From: Nocardiopsis ansamitocini
GTDB taxonomy: Bacteria; Actinomycetota; Actinomycetes; Streptosporangiales; Streptosporangiaceae
Direction: 5' to 3'
Assembly: GCF_030268225.1 (NCBI RefSeq)
Contig: NZ_BSQG01000001.1
Coordinates: 124,001-188,000 of the forward strand
Length of the DNA: 64,000 bases
Part shown: piece after piece, positions 49,931 through 60,369 of the stretch
Layout: the number at the start of each line of letters is the position of its first letter
Position numbering within the stretch: the first letter of the stretch is position 1
Notes under the pieces: model-generated
The model's database searches: none
Seen by the model: only the letters and a program-made list of their open reading frames with translations
What the model was told of the DNA's origin: nothing
Made by a program: the position numbers and the translations under genes

Positions 49931-49967
49931 GTTTGTAGCCAAAACAATGCGTTTCGTGGCCACAAAC
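49931..49967 (-). promoter_or_regulatory. Imperfect inverted repeat upstream of the isochorismatase-like gene
   Basis: gtttgtagcca (49931-49941) versus tggccacaaac (49957-49967) match at 10 of 11 positions with a 15-nt spacer. It lies at -17 to -53 from the ATG and contains the putative -35 region. Confidence 0.45.
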
Positions 49968-50003
49968 ACGCCGGGGCGGTCATAGCCGGTCCAATGTCTC
50001 GAA

Positions 50004-50141
50004 TCAGCCCGTGACGTCCAGAAACGCGCGCTGCTCGGCGGTACGGCTCAGGTCCACGGCCTCCACGGCCTCGTCGACCTGGGAAACGGAACTGACCTCC
50101 GCCGAGGGGCTGGTGGGTGGGTAGTAGTCCGTCATGACCAC
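50004..50141 (-). CDS. 45-residue candidate peptide, unknown
   Basis: The frame from a GTG at 50141 (or the ATG at 50135) gives a protein that starts VVMTDYYPPTSPSAEV and ends RAFLDVTG, acidic and Pro/Ser/Val-rich. GGGAG precedes the GTG by 7 nt. The composition differs from non-coding frames here and there are no Cys residues. It follows the acyltransferase gene by 59 nt on the same strand. Short precursors for modified peptides can look like this, but no modifying enzyme is adjacent, so the assignment is open. Confidence 0.35.
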   Translation of the reverse strand: MVMTDYYPPTSPSAEVSSVSQVDEAVEAVDLSRTAEQRAFLDVTG

Positions 50142-50200
50142 GAGACCGCTCCCTGGAGTGCGCTCCAGGCCAAGCATCGGCAAAAACCGACCGCCCCGCG

Positions 50201-51433
50201 TCACACGGTGGCGCGCAACCCCGGGATACGGCGCAGCAGCGCGGTGATGACCAGGCTGACCGCGATGACCGCCACGGTTTGGACCAGCACGGTCGCCGTC
50301 ATGAGCAGGGCGTCGTCGGGCAGACCCGTGAGGGCACGCAGTTCCCGCTGCACGATCAGGTGGACGAGGAACACCCCGAAACTGAGGTCGGAGAACGTCT
50401 TGAGCCAACGGCGGGCGGACTCGGTGTCCCTGTCGGGGTCGGTGAACAGGCGCCAGCGCGAACCCAGGCTCTGCAACAGCAGGAACGCGGCCACGGACAT
50501 GATCACGACGTTGACCGAGAGGTAGTCGTACAGGTACCCGGCGGGAGCGGTGATGGACTGGGCCGGCAGCGTGAACGCTCCGACGCCCAGGGCGGTCACC
50601 GCCGTCACGGCCACGAAGACACCACCGGCGATCCAAGTGGACCGGGCCGACAGCCGGGTCTCGCGCAGCAGGTACCCCATGACGTAGTACCCGACGAAAG
50701 GCAGGAAGCGGGTGACCGCGTTGGGCTCGCCGATCCCCTGGAAGGCCGCGATGGCCTCGTCGACCAGGCCCAGTCCCGACATCAGGATCGCGAACCACCA
50801 GAGCATCCGGGTGCTGGCGTAACGGGTGATGAGACGCAGGAAGGGCGTGAGGACGTAGAGACCGGCCAACACGAAGAGGAAGTAGAGGTGGAGCTCGGGG
50901 CTGCCGGAGAAGAGTCGGGCGGGAACGTCCGACCAGGTCAGACCCCCCCGGTAGAAGAGCTCGAGGGAGAGGTAGACGGCGCTCCAGACCACGAGCGGAA
51001 TGCCGATCCGGGAAAAGCGGCGCTGGTAGAAGGAGCGCAGCCCCTCCTGGCGGGGCTTGAGCAGCAGGGCTCCGCTGATCATGATGAACACCGGTACGCA
51101 CCAGCGCAGCATCGAATCGATCGCATTGGCGGTCCACCAAGTGGCGGTCCCGAAATCGGTATAACCACCGGTCACGACCGGAGCGGCGGCGTGCAGCAGC
51201 ACGACCGCGACCATCGCCGCGACACGGGCGATGTCCAGCCACGCGGTGTCGACCGGCGTCGCGCCGGATCTGGGTGCGGCGCTCCGGGGCTCAGACCGAA
51301 CGGGGGAGCTCACGGCCATAGCGGGATCAATCCAATCGTCAGCCGGCGCGTCTTCAGTCGAGATCGTACCGTTACCGGATTCCCAACGATTGCCCAGGAA
51401 AACCCGGCTGACACGTCCAACGGCTCGCTTCAT
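50201..51433 (-). CDS. Acyltransferase-3 family membrane protein
   Basis: A 410-residue protein with ten predicted transmembrane helices, the OafA/YrhL-like acyltransferase-3 family. Typical blocks are WLDIARVAAMVAVVLLHAA near the start (His of the catalytic ...H motif in helix 1), FSRIGIPLVVWSAVY, LYFLFVLAGLYVLTPFL and a C-terminal GVFLVHL. Members transfer acetyl or other acyl groups to extracytoplasmic sugars or lipids. About 60 N-terminal residues precede the first helix; the ATG at 51433 follows AGGA. The target glycan is not identifiable. It is downstream of the acyl-CoA dehydrogenase on the same strand, 66 nt apart. Confidence 0.85.
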   Translation of the reverse strand: MKRAVGRVSRVFLGNRWESGNGTISTEDAPADDWIDPAMAVSSPVRSEPRSAAPRSGATPVDTAWLDIARVAAMVAVVLLHAAAPVVTGGYTDFGTATWWTANAIDSMLRWCVPVFIMISGALLLKPRQEGLRSFYQRRFSRIGIPLVVWSAVYLSLELFYRGGLTWSDVPARLFSGSPELHLYFLFVLAGLYVLTPFLRLITRYASTRMLWWFAILMSGLGLVDEAIAAFQGIGEPNAVTRFLPFVGYYVMGYLLRETRLSARSTWIAGGVFVAVTAVTALGVGAFTLPAQSITAPAGYLYDYLSVNVVIMSVAAFLLLQSLGSRWRLFTDPDRDTESARRWLKTFSDLSFGVFLVHLIVQRELRALTGLPDDALLMTATVLVQTVAVIAVSLVITALLRRIPGLRATV

Positions 51434-51499
51434 ACTGCTTTTTCCTGGTCACAGGGTGCGACAATCCGGTTGATCCGCTGTGTCGGTCCCGGGCCGTGC

Positions 51500-52732
51500 T
51501 CAGCGCACCGGCAACCCCGTGACGCTGCGGCCGATGATCAGCCGCTGGATCTCCGAGGCGCCCTCGAAGATGGTGAAGATGGTGGCGTCGCGGTGCCAGC
51601 GCTCCACCGGGTAGTCGCGGGTGTACCCGTTGCCGCCCAGCAGCCGGATCGCGTTCTGGGTGACCCAGGTCGCGGTCTCGCTGGCGAAGAGCTTGCTCAT
51701 CGACCCCTCGGCCTGCGAGAACTCCTTGCCGTTGCGCGCCATCCAGGACGCACGCCACACCAGCAGGCGGGCGGCGTCGATCCGGGTGGCCATGTCGGCG
51801 AGGGTGAAGGCGACGGCCTGGTTGTCCCCGATGGGACGGCCGAACTGTGTGCGCTCCCTGGAGTAGTCACGGGCGTACTCGAAGGCCGCACGGGCACATC
51901 CCACGGCCATGGCGCCCACGGTGGGGCGGGATGCCTCGAACGTCTTCATGGCGGCCTGTCCGCCCGAAACGCGGCCTTCGCGGACGCGGGACAGCCGTTC
52001 GTCGAGCCGCTCCTTTCCCCCGAGCAGGCACCTCCCCGGAACCCGGACGCCGTCGAGGACGACCTCGGCGGTGTGGGAGGCGCGGATACCGTGCTTGCTG
52101 AACTTCTGTCCCTGGGACAACCCCGCGGTGCCCGGCGGGACCACGAAGCTGGCCTGTCCACGCGCACCCAGTTCGGGGGCCACCGAGGCGACGACGACGT
52201 GCACGTCGGCGATTCCTCCGTTGGTGACCCAGGTCTTGGCGCCGTCGAGGACCCACTCGTCCGTGGCTGCGTCGTAGGACGCGCGGGTGCGAATCGCCCC
52301 GACGTCACTGCCGGCGTCGGGCTCGGAGGAGCAGAAAGCGCCCAGGCGCACGTCGTCGGGGGTACCGAACATCTGCGGAACCCATTCCAGCAGCTGTTCC
52401 TGGGTCCCGTTGGCGCTGACGGCGACCGCCGCCAACGTCGTCCCGGTGAGCGCCAGCCCGATTCCGGGGTCTCCCCAGTACAACTCCTCGTAGACCACGG
52501 GGATCGCCACCCCGCTGGGCTCGAACCACTGAGTGGCGAAGAAATCCAGCGAGTACAGCCCGATCGCCGCCGCCTCCCGAAGCACCGGCCACGGCGTCTC
52601 CTCGCGCTCGTCCCATTCCGCGGCCACCGGACGGATCACGTCGCGGGAGAAACCGTGCACCCAGTCCCGCACTTCTTGGACCTCTGGGCCGAGCTCCAGA
52701 CCGAACGCGGGCGGGGAGACGGGATCGGTCAT
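51500..52732 (-). CDS. Acyl-CoA dehydrogenase
   Basis: A 410-residue flavoprotein dehydrogenase. The ATG at 52732 has AAGGAC upstream; the frame stays open further but that part is antisense to the ramB-like gene. Signatures are [57 protein letters not shown] and the catalytic Glu of [13 protein letters not shown]. It inserts a 2,3-double bond in acyl-CoA, passing electrons to ETF. It may be a glutaryl-CoA or medium-chain type; the tail SVTGLPVR does not discriminate. Its position beside the acetate/glyoxylate regulator and isocitrate lyase fits fatty-acid catabolism. Confidence 0.92.
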   Translation of the reverse strand: MTDPVSPPAFGLELGPEVQEVRDWVHGFSRDVIRPVAAEWDEREETPWPVLREAAAIGLYSLDFFATQWFEPSGVAIPVVYEELYWGDPGIGLALTGTTLAAVAVSANGTQEQLLEWVPQMFGTPDDVRLGAFCSSEPDAGSDVGAIRTRASYDAATDEWVLDGAKTWVTNGGIADVHVVVASVAPELGARGQASFVVPPGTAGLSQGQKFSKHGIRASHTAEVVLDGVRVPGRCLLGGKERLDERLSRVREGRVSGGQAAMKTFEASRPTVGAMAVGCARAAFEYARDYSRERTQFGRPIGDNQAVAFTLADMATRIDAARLLVWRASWMARNGKEFSQAEGSMSKLFASETATWVTQNAIRLLGGNGYTRDYPVERWHRDATIFTIFEGASEIQRLIIGRSVTGLPVR

Positions 52733-52790
52733 GGGAGCACGTCCTTCGGCGGGTCGGGGCAAGGCGTGCTCAACCGTAGTGCCGCCCCCG

Positions 52791-54260
52791 CTACTCCCCG
52801 TCGTGCTTCTCCAAAAAGGTGTAGACGTCAGTTTCGTCCACTCCGGGGAAAGGTCCGGTGGGCAGTGCGGCGAGGACATGGGAGTGGGCGCGGGCCGAAG
52901 GCCAGACGTTGCCCTCCCAGCGGGCGGTGAGCTCCGAGGGCGGACGCACGCAGCACTCGTTGCCGGGGCACTCGGACTTGGTGCGGTGGGTGGTCTCCCG
53001 CCCCCGGAACCAGCGCGACTCCTTGTAGGGCACGCCGAGGGTGATCGCGAAGTTGCGCTCGCGGCTCGGGTCCACATGGGCCACGCACCAGTGCGTGCCG
53101 TTGGGCTTGTCGGTGTACTGGTAGTAGATGGAGTAGCGGTCGGGTGAGGCGAACACCTGGCGCCCCGACCAGTAGCGGCACATGCGCTGGCCTTCGATGG
53201 CCCCGGTGTCGTCGGTTGGGAAGACGAGGCCGTCGTTCTGGTAGGCCTTGTAGATGATCCCGGTCTCGTCGTTGCGGATGAAGTGGCAGACGAGGTCGAG
53301 GTGGCGGGTTGCCAGATTGGTGAACCGGTGGGCGGCCATCTCGTAGGAAACCGCGTAGACGTCGCGGAGGTCCTCGACCGAGAGATCACGAGCCTGCTTC
53401 GCCTCGGCCAGGAAGGGCACTGCGCTCGTCTCGGGGATGAGCACGGCCGCGGCGAAATAGTTGGCCTCGACCCGTTGGCGCAGGAAGTCGGCGAAGTCGC
53501 GCGGCTGGCCGTGCCCCAGGACGAAGTGCCCCAACGTCTGCAAAAGGATCGTACGCGGGGTGTGCATGCCCAGCGACTCCCGCTTGAGGTAGAGGCGGCG
53601 GTTGCGGGTGTCGGTGACCGAGCGGACCGAGCGCGGCAGATCCTGCACGTAACGCAGGGTGAAGCCGTAGTAGGTGACCATCGACAGGATCAGCCCCTGG
53701 GACAGCGCTCCCCCCCTGTAGCCCACGGCGTCCAGGGTGTCTTGGGCGGCCTTCTCGATACGCTCGAAGTAGTTGCCCCGTTCACGCATCTGGCGTCGTA
53801 GATCGGCGTTGGCCCGACGCGCCTCCTCGGGAGTGGCCGTCGGTTTGGCGCTGCGCCGCTTGAGTTCGTCGTAGAGACCGACGATGTGCTCCAGCACGTC
53901 GTTGGGCACCCGTTTGCCGACCTTGAGGTGCGGCAGGTTGAGGGACTGGTAGACGGGGTCGCGCTGGGCCTCCTCCACCGTGATCTCCAGTTGCGCACGC
54001 CGGCTCGGGGGTTGTCTGGACAGCAGCTCCTCGATCGACACGTCCAGCGACGCGGCAAGCGCGGTGAGCAGGGACAGCTTGGGCTCGCGCTTGCCGTTCT
54101 CCAGGAGGGACAGCTGCGAAGGCGCTCGACCCACCCGTTCCCCCAGGTCGGAGAGGGTCAGGTTGCGCGCGCGCCGCAGATGCCGCAGACGCTGCCCGAA
54201 CGTGACGAGATCCAGGTCACTGGGCAAGGCCGGTATTTCTTCATTCCCGAAGTACGCCAT
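52791..54260 (-). CDS. ramB: RamB-like XRE regulator with IrrE-like domain
   Basis: A 489-residue regulator. Residues about 22-75 are an XRE HTH ([26 protein letters not shown]), about 160-300 an IrrE-like domain in which the zinc HExxH is replaced by GHFVLGH, and the C-terminus a DUF2083 domain with a Cys-rich ECPGNECC. In Corynebacterium and mycobacteria RamB represses isocitrate lyase and acetate genes in response to carbon source. Divergence from aceA across 198 bp strongly supports this role. The Cys cluster could bind metal or sense acyl-CoA. Its ATG is at 54260. Confidence 0.88.
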   Translation of the reverse strand: MAYFGNEEIPALPSDLDLVTFGQRLRHLRRARNLTLSDLGERVGRAPSQLSLLENGKREPKLSLLTALAASLDVSIEELLSRQPPSRRAQLEITVEEAQRDPVYQSLNLPHLKVGKRVPNDVLEHIVGLYDELKRRSAKPTATPEEARRANADLRRQMRERGNYFERIEKAAQDTLDAVGYRGGALSQGLILSMVTYYGFTLRYVQDLPRSVRSVTDTRNRRLYLKRESLGMHTPRTILLQTLGHFVLGHGQPRDFADFLRQRVEANYFAAAVLIPETSAVPFLAEAKQARDLSVEDLRDVYAVSYEMAAHRFTNLATRHLDLVCHFIRNDETGIIYKAYQNDGLVFPTDDTGAIEGQRMCRYWSGRQVFASPDRYSIYYQYTDKPNGTHWCVAHVDPSRERNFAITLGVPYKESRWFRGRETTHRTKSECPGNECCVRPPSELTARWEGNVWPSARAHSHVLAALPTGPFPGVDETDVYTFLEKHDGE

Positions 54261-54317
54261 GCGTTCATGTTAGAGAAAGAAACGCGAATCTTCATCCCGA
54301 TCAACCTCGAAAAACTG

Positions 54318-54389
54318 AAGAAATTTGCGAAGAATCGGAGATGTCGGCGGGAACAATGCACTCCCTATTGAAAAAAGTTAACTTTTTTC
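54318..54389. promoter_or_regulatory. ramB-aceA divergent control region with a 20-bp perfect palindrome
   Basis: gaaaaaagttaacttttttc at 54370-54389 is a perfect palindrome, unusual in this G+C-rich DNA. A second element, gaaatttgcgaag (54320-54332), resembles the corynebacterial RamB site (AAACTTTGCAAA, 10 of 12 over the core). Together they occupy the promoter region of both genes. Confidence 0.6.
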
Positions 54390-54458
54390 GGAATGCGGAC
54401 GTTCCAGCCGACGACCACCTTCCAAGGGGATCCAGAACGCAAAAGGCGGGAACAGGCC

Positions 54459-55751
<1,293 letters not shown>

Positions 55752-55861
55752 TGCGCGCGGACGCCTGACGGTCGTCGCCCGACGGTCGCACCGTCCCCCG
55801 CTCTCATGGCTGGGACCGGGGCGGGGCGGCCGTCCCTTTGCATCCTGCGATGATCTGGTGC

Positions 55862-56638
55862 ATGAGCGAACCCACGAGCGTCCGTGCGCTGCCCCGCAAA
55901 GCGATCGGCGCCGAGGTCTGGTGCGTGCTGGCGCTGTCCTTGGGCATGAGCGCGGTGTGGGCGGTGATCTCGTTCACCGCTGCCGCGACGGCACCTGGCG
56001 GTTTGAGCGCACAGACGGCCAATCTGGTGACCCCCGCCTCCGAGCGCCCGTGGCTGGACCTTGCGGTGCAGACCTACCGGCTGGTCTTCGCCTTCGCCCC
56101 GGTGGCACTGGTGTTCTACCTGTTGTACCGCTCCAACGACTCGGCCCGCACCATCGGCTTCGACCTGCGTCGGCCCGGATTCGACCTGGCGGGCGGAGCG
56201 GGCCTGGCTGCGCTGATCGGACTGGGCGGGCTGGTGGTCTACCTGGTCTCGGTCCAGCTGGGCCTGAACCGTCCGATCGTGCCCAGCGAACTGAACGAGC
56301 ACTGGTGGCAGGTGCCGATCCTGCTGCTGCAGGCGGTCAAGAACGGGGTGGTCGAGGAGGTCATCGTGGTGGGCTATCTTCTGTTGCGCCTGGAACAGCT
56401 GGGGTGGTCACCGCTGCGCGCAGCACTGGCCTCCTCGTTCTTGCGGGCCTTCTACCACCTCTATCAGGGGGTGGGCATGTTCGTGGGCAACCTGGTGATG
56501 GGGCTCGTCTTCTGCTGGTTCTACCGCCGCTACGGTCGCGTGATGCCCCTGGTGGTCGCGCACTCGCTGATCGACATCGTGGCGTTCGTGGGATCGGTGT
56601 ACCTCATCGGCCGGCTGGACTGGCTTCCGGGAGCCTGA
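55862..56638 (+). CDS. CPBP-family intramembrane protease homologue
   Basis: A 258-residue membrane protein with about seven transmembrane helices in the CAAX-protease/bacteriocin-processing (CPBP) family. The first motif is VVEEVIVVGYLL: the glutamates Glu165-Glu166 are kept, but the EExxxR arginine is not. The second motif is FLRAFYHLYQGVG (His199), the third PLVVAHSLIDIVAF with His. The ATG at 55862 has no Shine-Dalgarno. It may cleave or remodel membrane proteins, or be an inactive relative. It overlaps the convergent MFS gene by 35 bp. Confidence 0.82.
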   Translation: MSEPTSVRALPRKAIGAEVWCVLALSLGMSAVWAVISFTAAATAPGGLSAQTANLVTPASERPWLDLAVQTYRLVFAFAPVALVFYLLYRSNDSARTIGFDLRRPGFDLAGGAGLAALIGLGGLVVYLVSVQLGLNRPIVPSELNEHWWQVPILLLQAVKNGVVEEVIVVGYLLLRLEQLGWSPLRAALASSFLRAFYHLYQGVGMFVGNLVMGLVFCWFYRRYGRVMPLVVAHSLIDIVAFVGSVYLIGRLDWLPGA

Positions 56639-57866
56639 TCTGATCCTCCAGGTGGAGCGGCCGTCCGAGGAAGAACCCGACCGCCGCGTTGCTCACGGCA
56701 AGGAGCAGTAGCAGCGCGCCGGGCGCATACCAGGAACCGGTCAGCTCGTGCAGGAGGCCGAAGAGGAACGGCCCGGTCCCCGCGATCAGGTACCCGATGC
56801 TCTGGGTGGCCGCCGAAAGCGCAGCGGTGGCCTGGGGCCCCCGGGTGCGCACCGCGAAGAACGTCAGTGCGAGCGGGAAGGTTCCCATCCCCAGTCCGAT
56901 GAGGGTCGCCCAGGCCCACACACCGGCCACCGGGGCGACGACGAGTCCGGTGCAACCGATGACGTAGCAGACGGCGAAGAGAGCGACGAAGGGCCGCTGG
57001 TCGCCCACCCGGGCCATGATCGCGGGCAGCAGCAGCGAGATGGGGATGGAGAGCGCGGTGAGGTAGGACAGGGCCAACCCCGCGTCGGTGGGGCTCATCC
57101 CGTTGTCCCTGAGCAGTTGGGCGAACCAGCCGAACATGATGTAGGCGATGGCGGCCTGGGTGCCGAAGAAGACGATGCTCTGCCACCCCATCGGCGTGCG
57201 CAACACCGCCCGCACACTCGTCGGGTTCTCCTTCCCCGAACGCGGCGGATCGTGGCGCATTACCAGCGCCCAGGGCACAGCGGCGATCAGCCCGAAGACG
57301 GCGAAGGCCGCCAGGGCGAGCCGCCAGTCACCGGTGGCCGCTGTAAGGGGAACGGTGCCCGCGGCGGCGATGGTCGCACCCATGGCGATGGCGGTGGTGT
57401 AGACGGTGGTCATGATCCCCACACGGTGGGGGAAGTGCTGCTTGACCAGCGTGGGAAGCAGCACGTTTCCCACCGCGCCGCCCGACAGCGCCAATGCGCT
57501 GAACAGCAGGAACAGCCACTGGTCGCCGACGAACGCCCGCAGGGTGAGCCCCGCGGTGAGTGCGGCGAGCGCCCCCAGGATGACCCGGTGCTCACCGGCC
57601 CGCCTGATCAGAGTGGGGGTGAGCGCGCCGAAAAGGGCAAAGCACAGGACCGGCAGGGTGGTCAGTAGTCCGGCCATGACAGCGGACATGCCGAGACCGG
57701 TGGTGATCTCGTCCAGCAGCGGTCCGATACTGGTGATACCGGTGCGCAGGTTGATGGCTGCCAGACCCACTCCGGCTGCGATCAACCACGCCTGCCTGCG
57801 GGGCCGTGAAACGAGGGCTGCCGGCCGCGAGGCGGCGTGCGGCGGTGTCACGGGGGGCGGGGCCAC
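56604..57866 (-). CDS. MFS transporter, CynX/NimT type
   Basis: A 420-residue permease with 12 transmembrane helices. The CynX/NimT (cyanate-like) signature is GLAAINLRTGITSIGPLLDEI near the N-terminus, then GALTPTLIRRAGEHRVI and the central AIAYIMFGWFAQLLRDNGMSP. Substrates for this group include nitroimidazoles, amino-acid analogues and cyanate; none is indicated. The GTG at 57866 follows AGGAG. The divergent FadR-type regulator is its likely controller. Its 3' end overlaps the CPBP gene. Confidence 0.88.
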   Translation of the reverse strand: MAPPPVTPPHAASRPAALVSRPRRQAWLIAAGVGLAAINLRTGITSIGPLLDEITTGLGMSAVMAGLLTTLPVLCFALFGALTPTLIRRAGEHRVILGALAALTAGLTLRAFVGDQWLFLLFSALALSGGAVGNVLLPTLVKQHFPHRVGIMTTVYTTAIAMGATIAAAGTVPLTAATGDWRLALAAFAVFGLIAAVPWALVMRHDPPRSGKENPTSVRAVLRTPMGWQSIVFFGTQAAIAYIMFGWFAQLLRDNGMSPTDAGLALSYLTALSIPISLLLPAIMARVGDQRPFVALFAVCYVIGCTGLVVAPVAGVWAWATLIGLGMGTFPLALTFFAVRTRGPQATAALSAATQSIGYLIAGTGPFLFGLLHELTGSWYAPGALLLLLAVSNAAVGFFLGRPLHLEDQIRLPEASPAGR

Positions 57867-57993
57867 ACGCGACTCCTATTCATGGGATGACCGGATGTAG
57901 AGTCCGAGAATAACGCATTGACCGTCGAAGGCCATCTCTCGGGCGAGACTGGTCTAAGCTCCGGCGTTAACGAAACTCCTAGGAGGTAAGCGC

Positions 57994-58671
57994 GTGCCCC
58001 TCGCCTCGACGCGTCGTACCGGACTTGTCGACCAGGTCATCACTCAGTTAAGAACGCAGATCGACTCGGGCGAGTGGTCGGTCGGCGACCGCATTCCGAC
58101 CGAGTCGGAGCTGTCCGAGCAGTTGGAAGTCGGACGCAACACCGTACGCGAAGCAGTGCGGGCCCTCGCTCACGCCGGTCTCCTGGAAATCCGCCAGGGA
58201 GCCGGCACATTTGTTCGCGCCTCCAGCGAACTGGGCGGGGCGTTGCGTCGCCGTCTGGAACGTTCTCAGCTCCGCGAGAACCTGGAGGTCCGACGCGCGC
58301 TCGAACTGGAGGCGGCCAGACTCGCCGCACTGCGCCACACCGACGCAGACCTCGCCGCCATCGACACGGCGATCGGCGAGCGGGCCCAGGCATGGCGTGA
58401 ACGCGACGTGAACGCCTTCATCGAAGCCGACTTCACCTTTCACCGTGCCGTCGTGGTCGCCACCCACAACCTGCTGCTCGTCGAGCTCTACGACGACATC
58501 TCCCAGGCGGTCTACGAGAGCATCGCGCACACCGTGGACATGACCGGGGCCAGTGACGACGGCCTGGACCACCAGGGCCTGGCCGACGCAATCCACGACG
58601 GCGACCCCGAGCGGGCGCTGCGCGAAGCAGCCTGTTATCTCGACGAGCTGGTTACCAAGGCAGAAGGCTAA
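57994..58671 (+). CDS. FadR/GntR-family regulator with FCD domain
   Basis: A 225-residue regulator. The HTH is VITQLRTQIDSGEWSVGDRIPTES with LSEQLEVGRNTVREAVRALAHAG, and the C-terminal FCD domain begins REN LEVRRALELEAARLAA with the metal-binding FTFHRAVVVATHNLLL and DHQGLADAIHDGD histidines. The GTG start has a consensus AGGAGGT. It diverges from the MFS gene across 127 bp and is likely its effector-responsive repressor. Its TAA stop overlaps the TAG of the convergent TetR gene (CTAA). Confidence 0.92.
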   Translation: MPLASTRRTGLVDQVITQLRTQIDSGEWSVGDRIPTESELSEQLEVGRNTVREAVRALAHAGLLEIRQGAGTFVRASSELGGALRRRLERSQLRENLEVRRALELEAARLAALRHTDADLAAIDTAIGERAQAWRERDVNAFIEADFTFHRAVVVATHNLLLVELYDDISQAVYESIAHTVDMTGASDDGLDHQGLADAIHDGDPERALREAACYLDELVTKAEG

Positions 58672-59315
58672 TCCTCGGGGCGCAGCAGACTGGTCCCCAC
58701 CGCGTGCATCAGCTCCAGCAATTGCGCTCGCGGTGCGCTCCCGCCGGGGCGCAGCGCACGCGCCATCAGCTCCCGAAACGCCCCGAGCACGGCGGCTGCG
58801 GCGAACTCCGGCTGAATGCGAGCATTCAGCTCACCGTCGCGCTGCCCGCGGGCGATGCCTCGGGCGGCGATGTCCACCTGGCGGGCCAGTCTCGCCGCGT
58901 CGGCCTGGGCTGCGGCCGGCTCGCGCAGCCTGCGGCCCACGATGACCGGTCCGAAGGGGTCGTCGCACAGGAAGTCGATCTCCCGGCGCAGCCGTTCGTG
59001 CTCGGTCGCCAGCCACCCCTCCCCCGAATCGATTCGGGCGGTGAAAACAGTGGCGTCGTAGCGGTCGTAGAACTCGTCGACCACCGCCGCGACGAGTCCG
59101 TCCTTGTTGTCGAAGTAGCGGTACAACAGACCCGCGGAACAACCGGTGCGCGCCGAGACCTCGGCAACCTCCAGTGTTCCGTCGCGGGTCAGGATGACCT
59201 CTCGGGCAGCGGCCAATAACCGTTGACGGGTGGCCATGCCCCTGGCCGACAGTCCCAGGCCGCCCTCCTTCGGGTTCGGGGGTATGCCTTCGCCCTCTAC
59301 GACTCGTTCCGCCAT
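58668..59315 (-). CDS. TetR/AcrR-family regulator
   Basis: A 215-residue repressor. I chose the ATG at 59315, preceded by AAGGGCG; the HTH is TRQRLLAAAREVILTRDG and CSAGLLYRYFDNKDGLV. The C-terminal helical domain is unclassified. It is transcribed away from the ABC-2 exporter genes across a 232-bp region and probably represses them or itself. The first 30 residues include a Pro/Gly-rich linker before the HTH, longer than usual. Confidence 0.88.
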   Translation of the reverse strand: MAERVVEGEGIPPNPKEGGLGLSARGMATRQRLLAAAREVILTRDGTLEVAEVSARTGCSAGLLYRYFDNKDGLVAAVVDEFYDRYDATVFTARIDSGEGWLATEHERLRREIDFLCDDPFGPVIVGRRLREPAAAQADAARLARQVDIAARGIARGQRDGELNARIQPEFAAAAVLGAFRELMARALRPGGSAPRAQLLELMHAVGTSLLRPED

Positions 59316-59547
59316 TGTGACGCCCTTCTCCCACGGCGCCGCCGAACGCATGGGCGTCGCGCGCCGGATGCGCGTGACGGCCCTTTGCCGGGGGCGCACT
59401 CCCCAAGTCTGCCCGCACACCCCGGGGCGCGTCCCGCAGTAGCGACAGTTCCCGATTTTTGCCCGAACGACGGTCATACGCGTGCTATGGTCACGTCTTC
59501 GCGGCGACCCGGACCTGCTCCGCAGGGACGTGCCTGTTTTCTTCCCC

Positions 59548-60369
59548 ATGGATCAAGGAGTCTGGGGCACGGTGCGGGTTCTTCTCGCGGTGTTCGCCTA
59601 CGGGTTACGCCGTTATTCCACCTATCGATGGGCCACTGCGGCCAGCGTCGTCGTCAACAGCGTTTTCGGGGTCATCAACGCCCTGGTGCTTCTGGCGGTC
59701 TTCGAGACACGCCCCCAGATCAACGGTTACACGGCCGCCGACGCCGTCACCCAGGTCTTCCTGGCCCAGGCGTTCATCGGGGTGACCGCGATCTTCGGTC
59801 CGCCGCTGGAGCTGGGCGAACGGATCCGCGACGGCCAGGTGGCCATGGATCTGATGCGTCCGGTCGGCTTCGTGCGCTGGTGGCTGGCGACGGACCTGGG
59901 ACGAGCGGCGTTCAACGTGCTGGCGCGGTCCGTACCGACCTTCGCCGTCGGGGTGGTCCTCTTCGACCTCGCGCTGCCCGCCGAACCGCTGCGCTGGGTG
60001 GCCGTGCTGGTGGCGCTGGTCCTGGCCGCGCTGGTCGGTTTCGGCCTGCGCTACCTGTACGCGCTGGCCGGGTTCTGGCTCCTGGACACCCGCGGGGTCG
60101 ACGCGGTCGCGTGGCTGCTCGGCCCCTTCTGTTCGGGGATGATTCTGCCGCTGGTGTTGTTCCCCGACGCGGTGGCAGCAATCTTGCGCACCCTGCCGTG
60201 GGCGGCACTGGTCCAGGTGCCCGCCGAGATCCTGCTGGGCCGGACCGTGCTGCCGGGCGGCACGCTGGGCGGCCTGGCCTACCAGGCGGCATGGGCAGCG
60301 GCCCTGCTGGTGTTGGGAACGGTCCTGACCGCGCGGGCCACCCGTCGGGTGGTGGTCCAGGGTGGCTGA
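59548..60369 (+). CDS. ABC-2 type transporter permease 1
   Basis: A protein of about 273 residues, all hydrophobic, with six transmembrane helices and a central cytoplasmic block ELGERIRDGQVAMDLMRPVGFV (seen in DUF990/ABC-2 family permeases). I chose the ATG at 59548 (MDQGVWGTVRVLLAVFAYG); an ATG at 59482 would add 22 residues without family similarity. There is no good Shine-Dalgarno. It forms an operon with the next permease and the ATPase: its stop overlaps the next start by 8 nt. It probably exports a drug, lipid or peptide. Confidence 0.82.
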   Translation: MDQGVWGTVRVLLAVFAYGLRRYSTYRWATAASVVVNSVFGVINALVLLAVFETRPQINGYTAADAVTQVFLAQAFIGVTAIFGPPLELGERIRDGQVAMDLMRPVGFVRWWLATDLGRAAFNVLARSVPTFAVGVVLFDLALPAEPLRWVAVLVALVLAALVGFGLRYLYALAGFWLLDTRGVDAVAWLLGPFCSGMILPLVLFPDAVAAILRTLPWAALVQVPAEILLGRTVLPGGTLGGLAYQAAWAAALLVLGTVLTARATRRVVVQGG

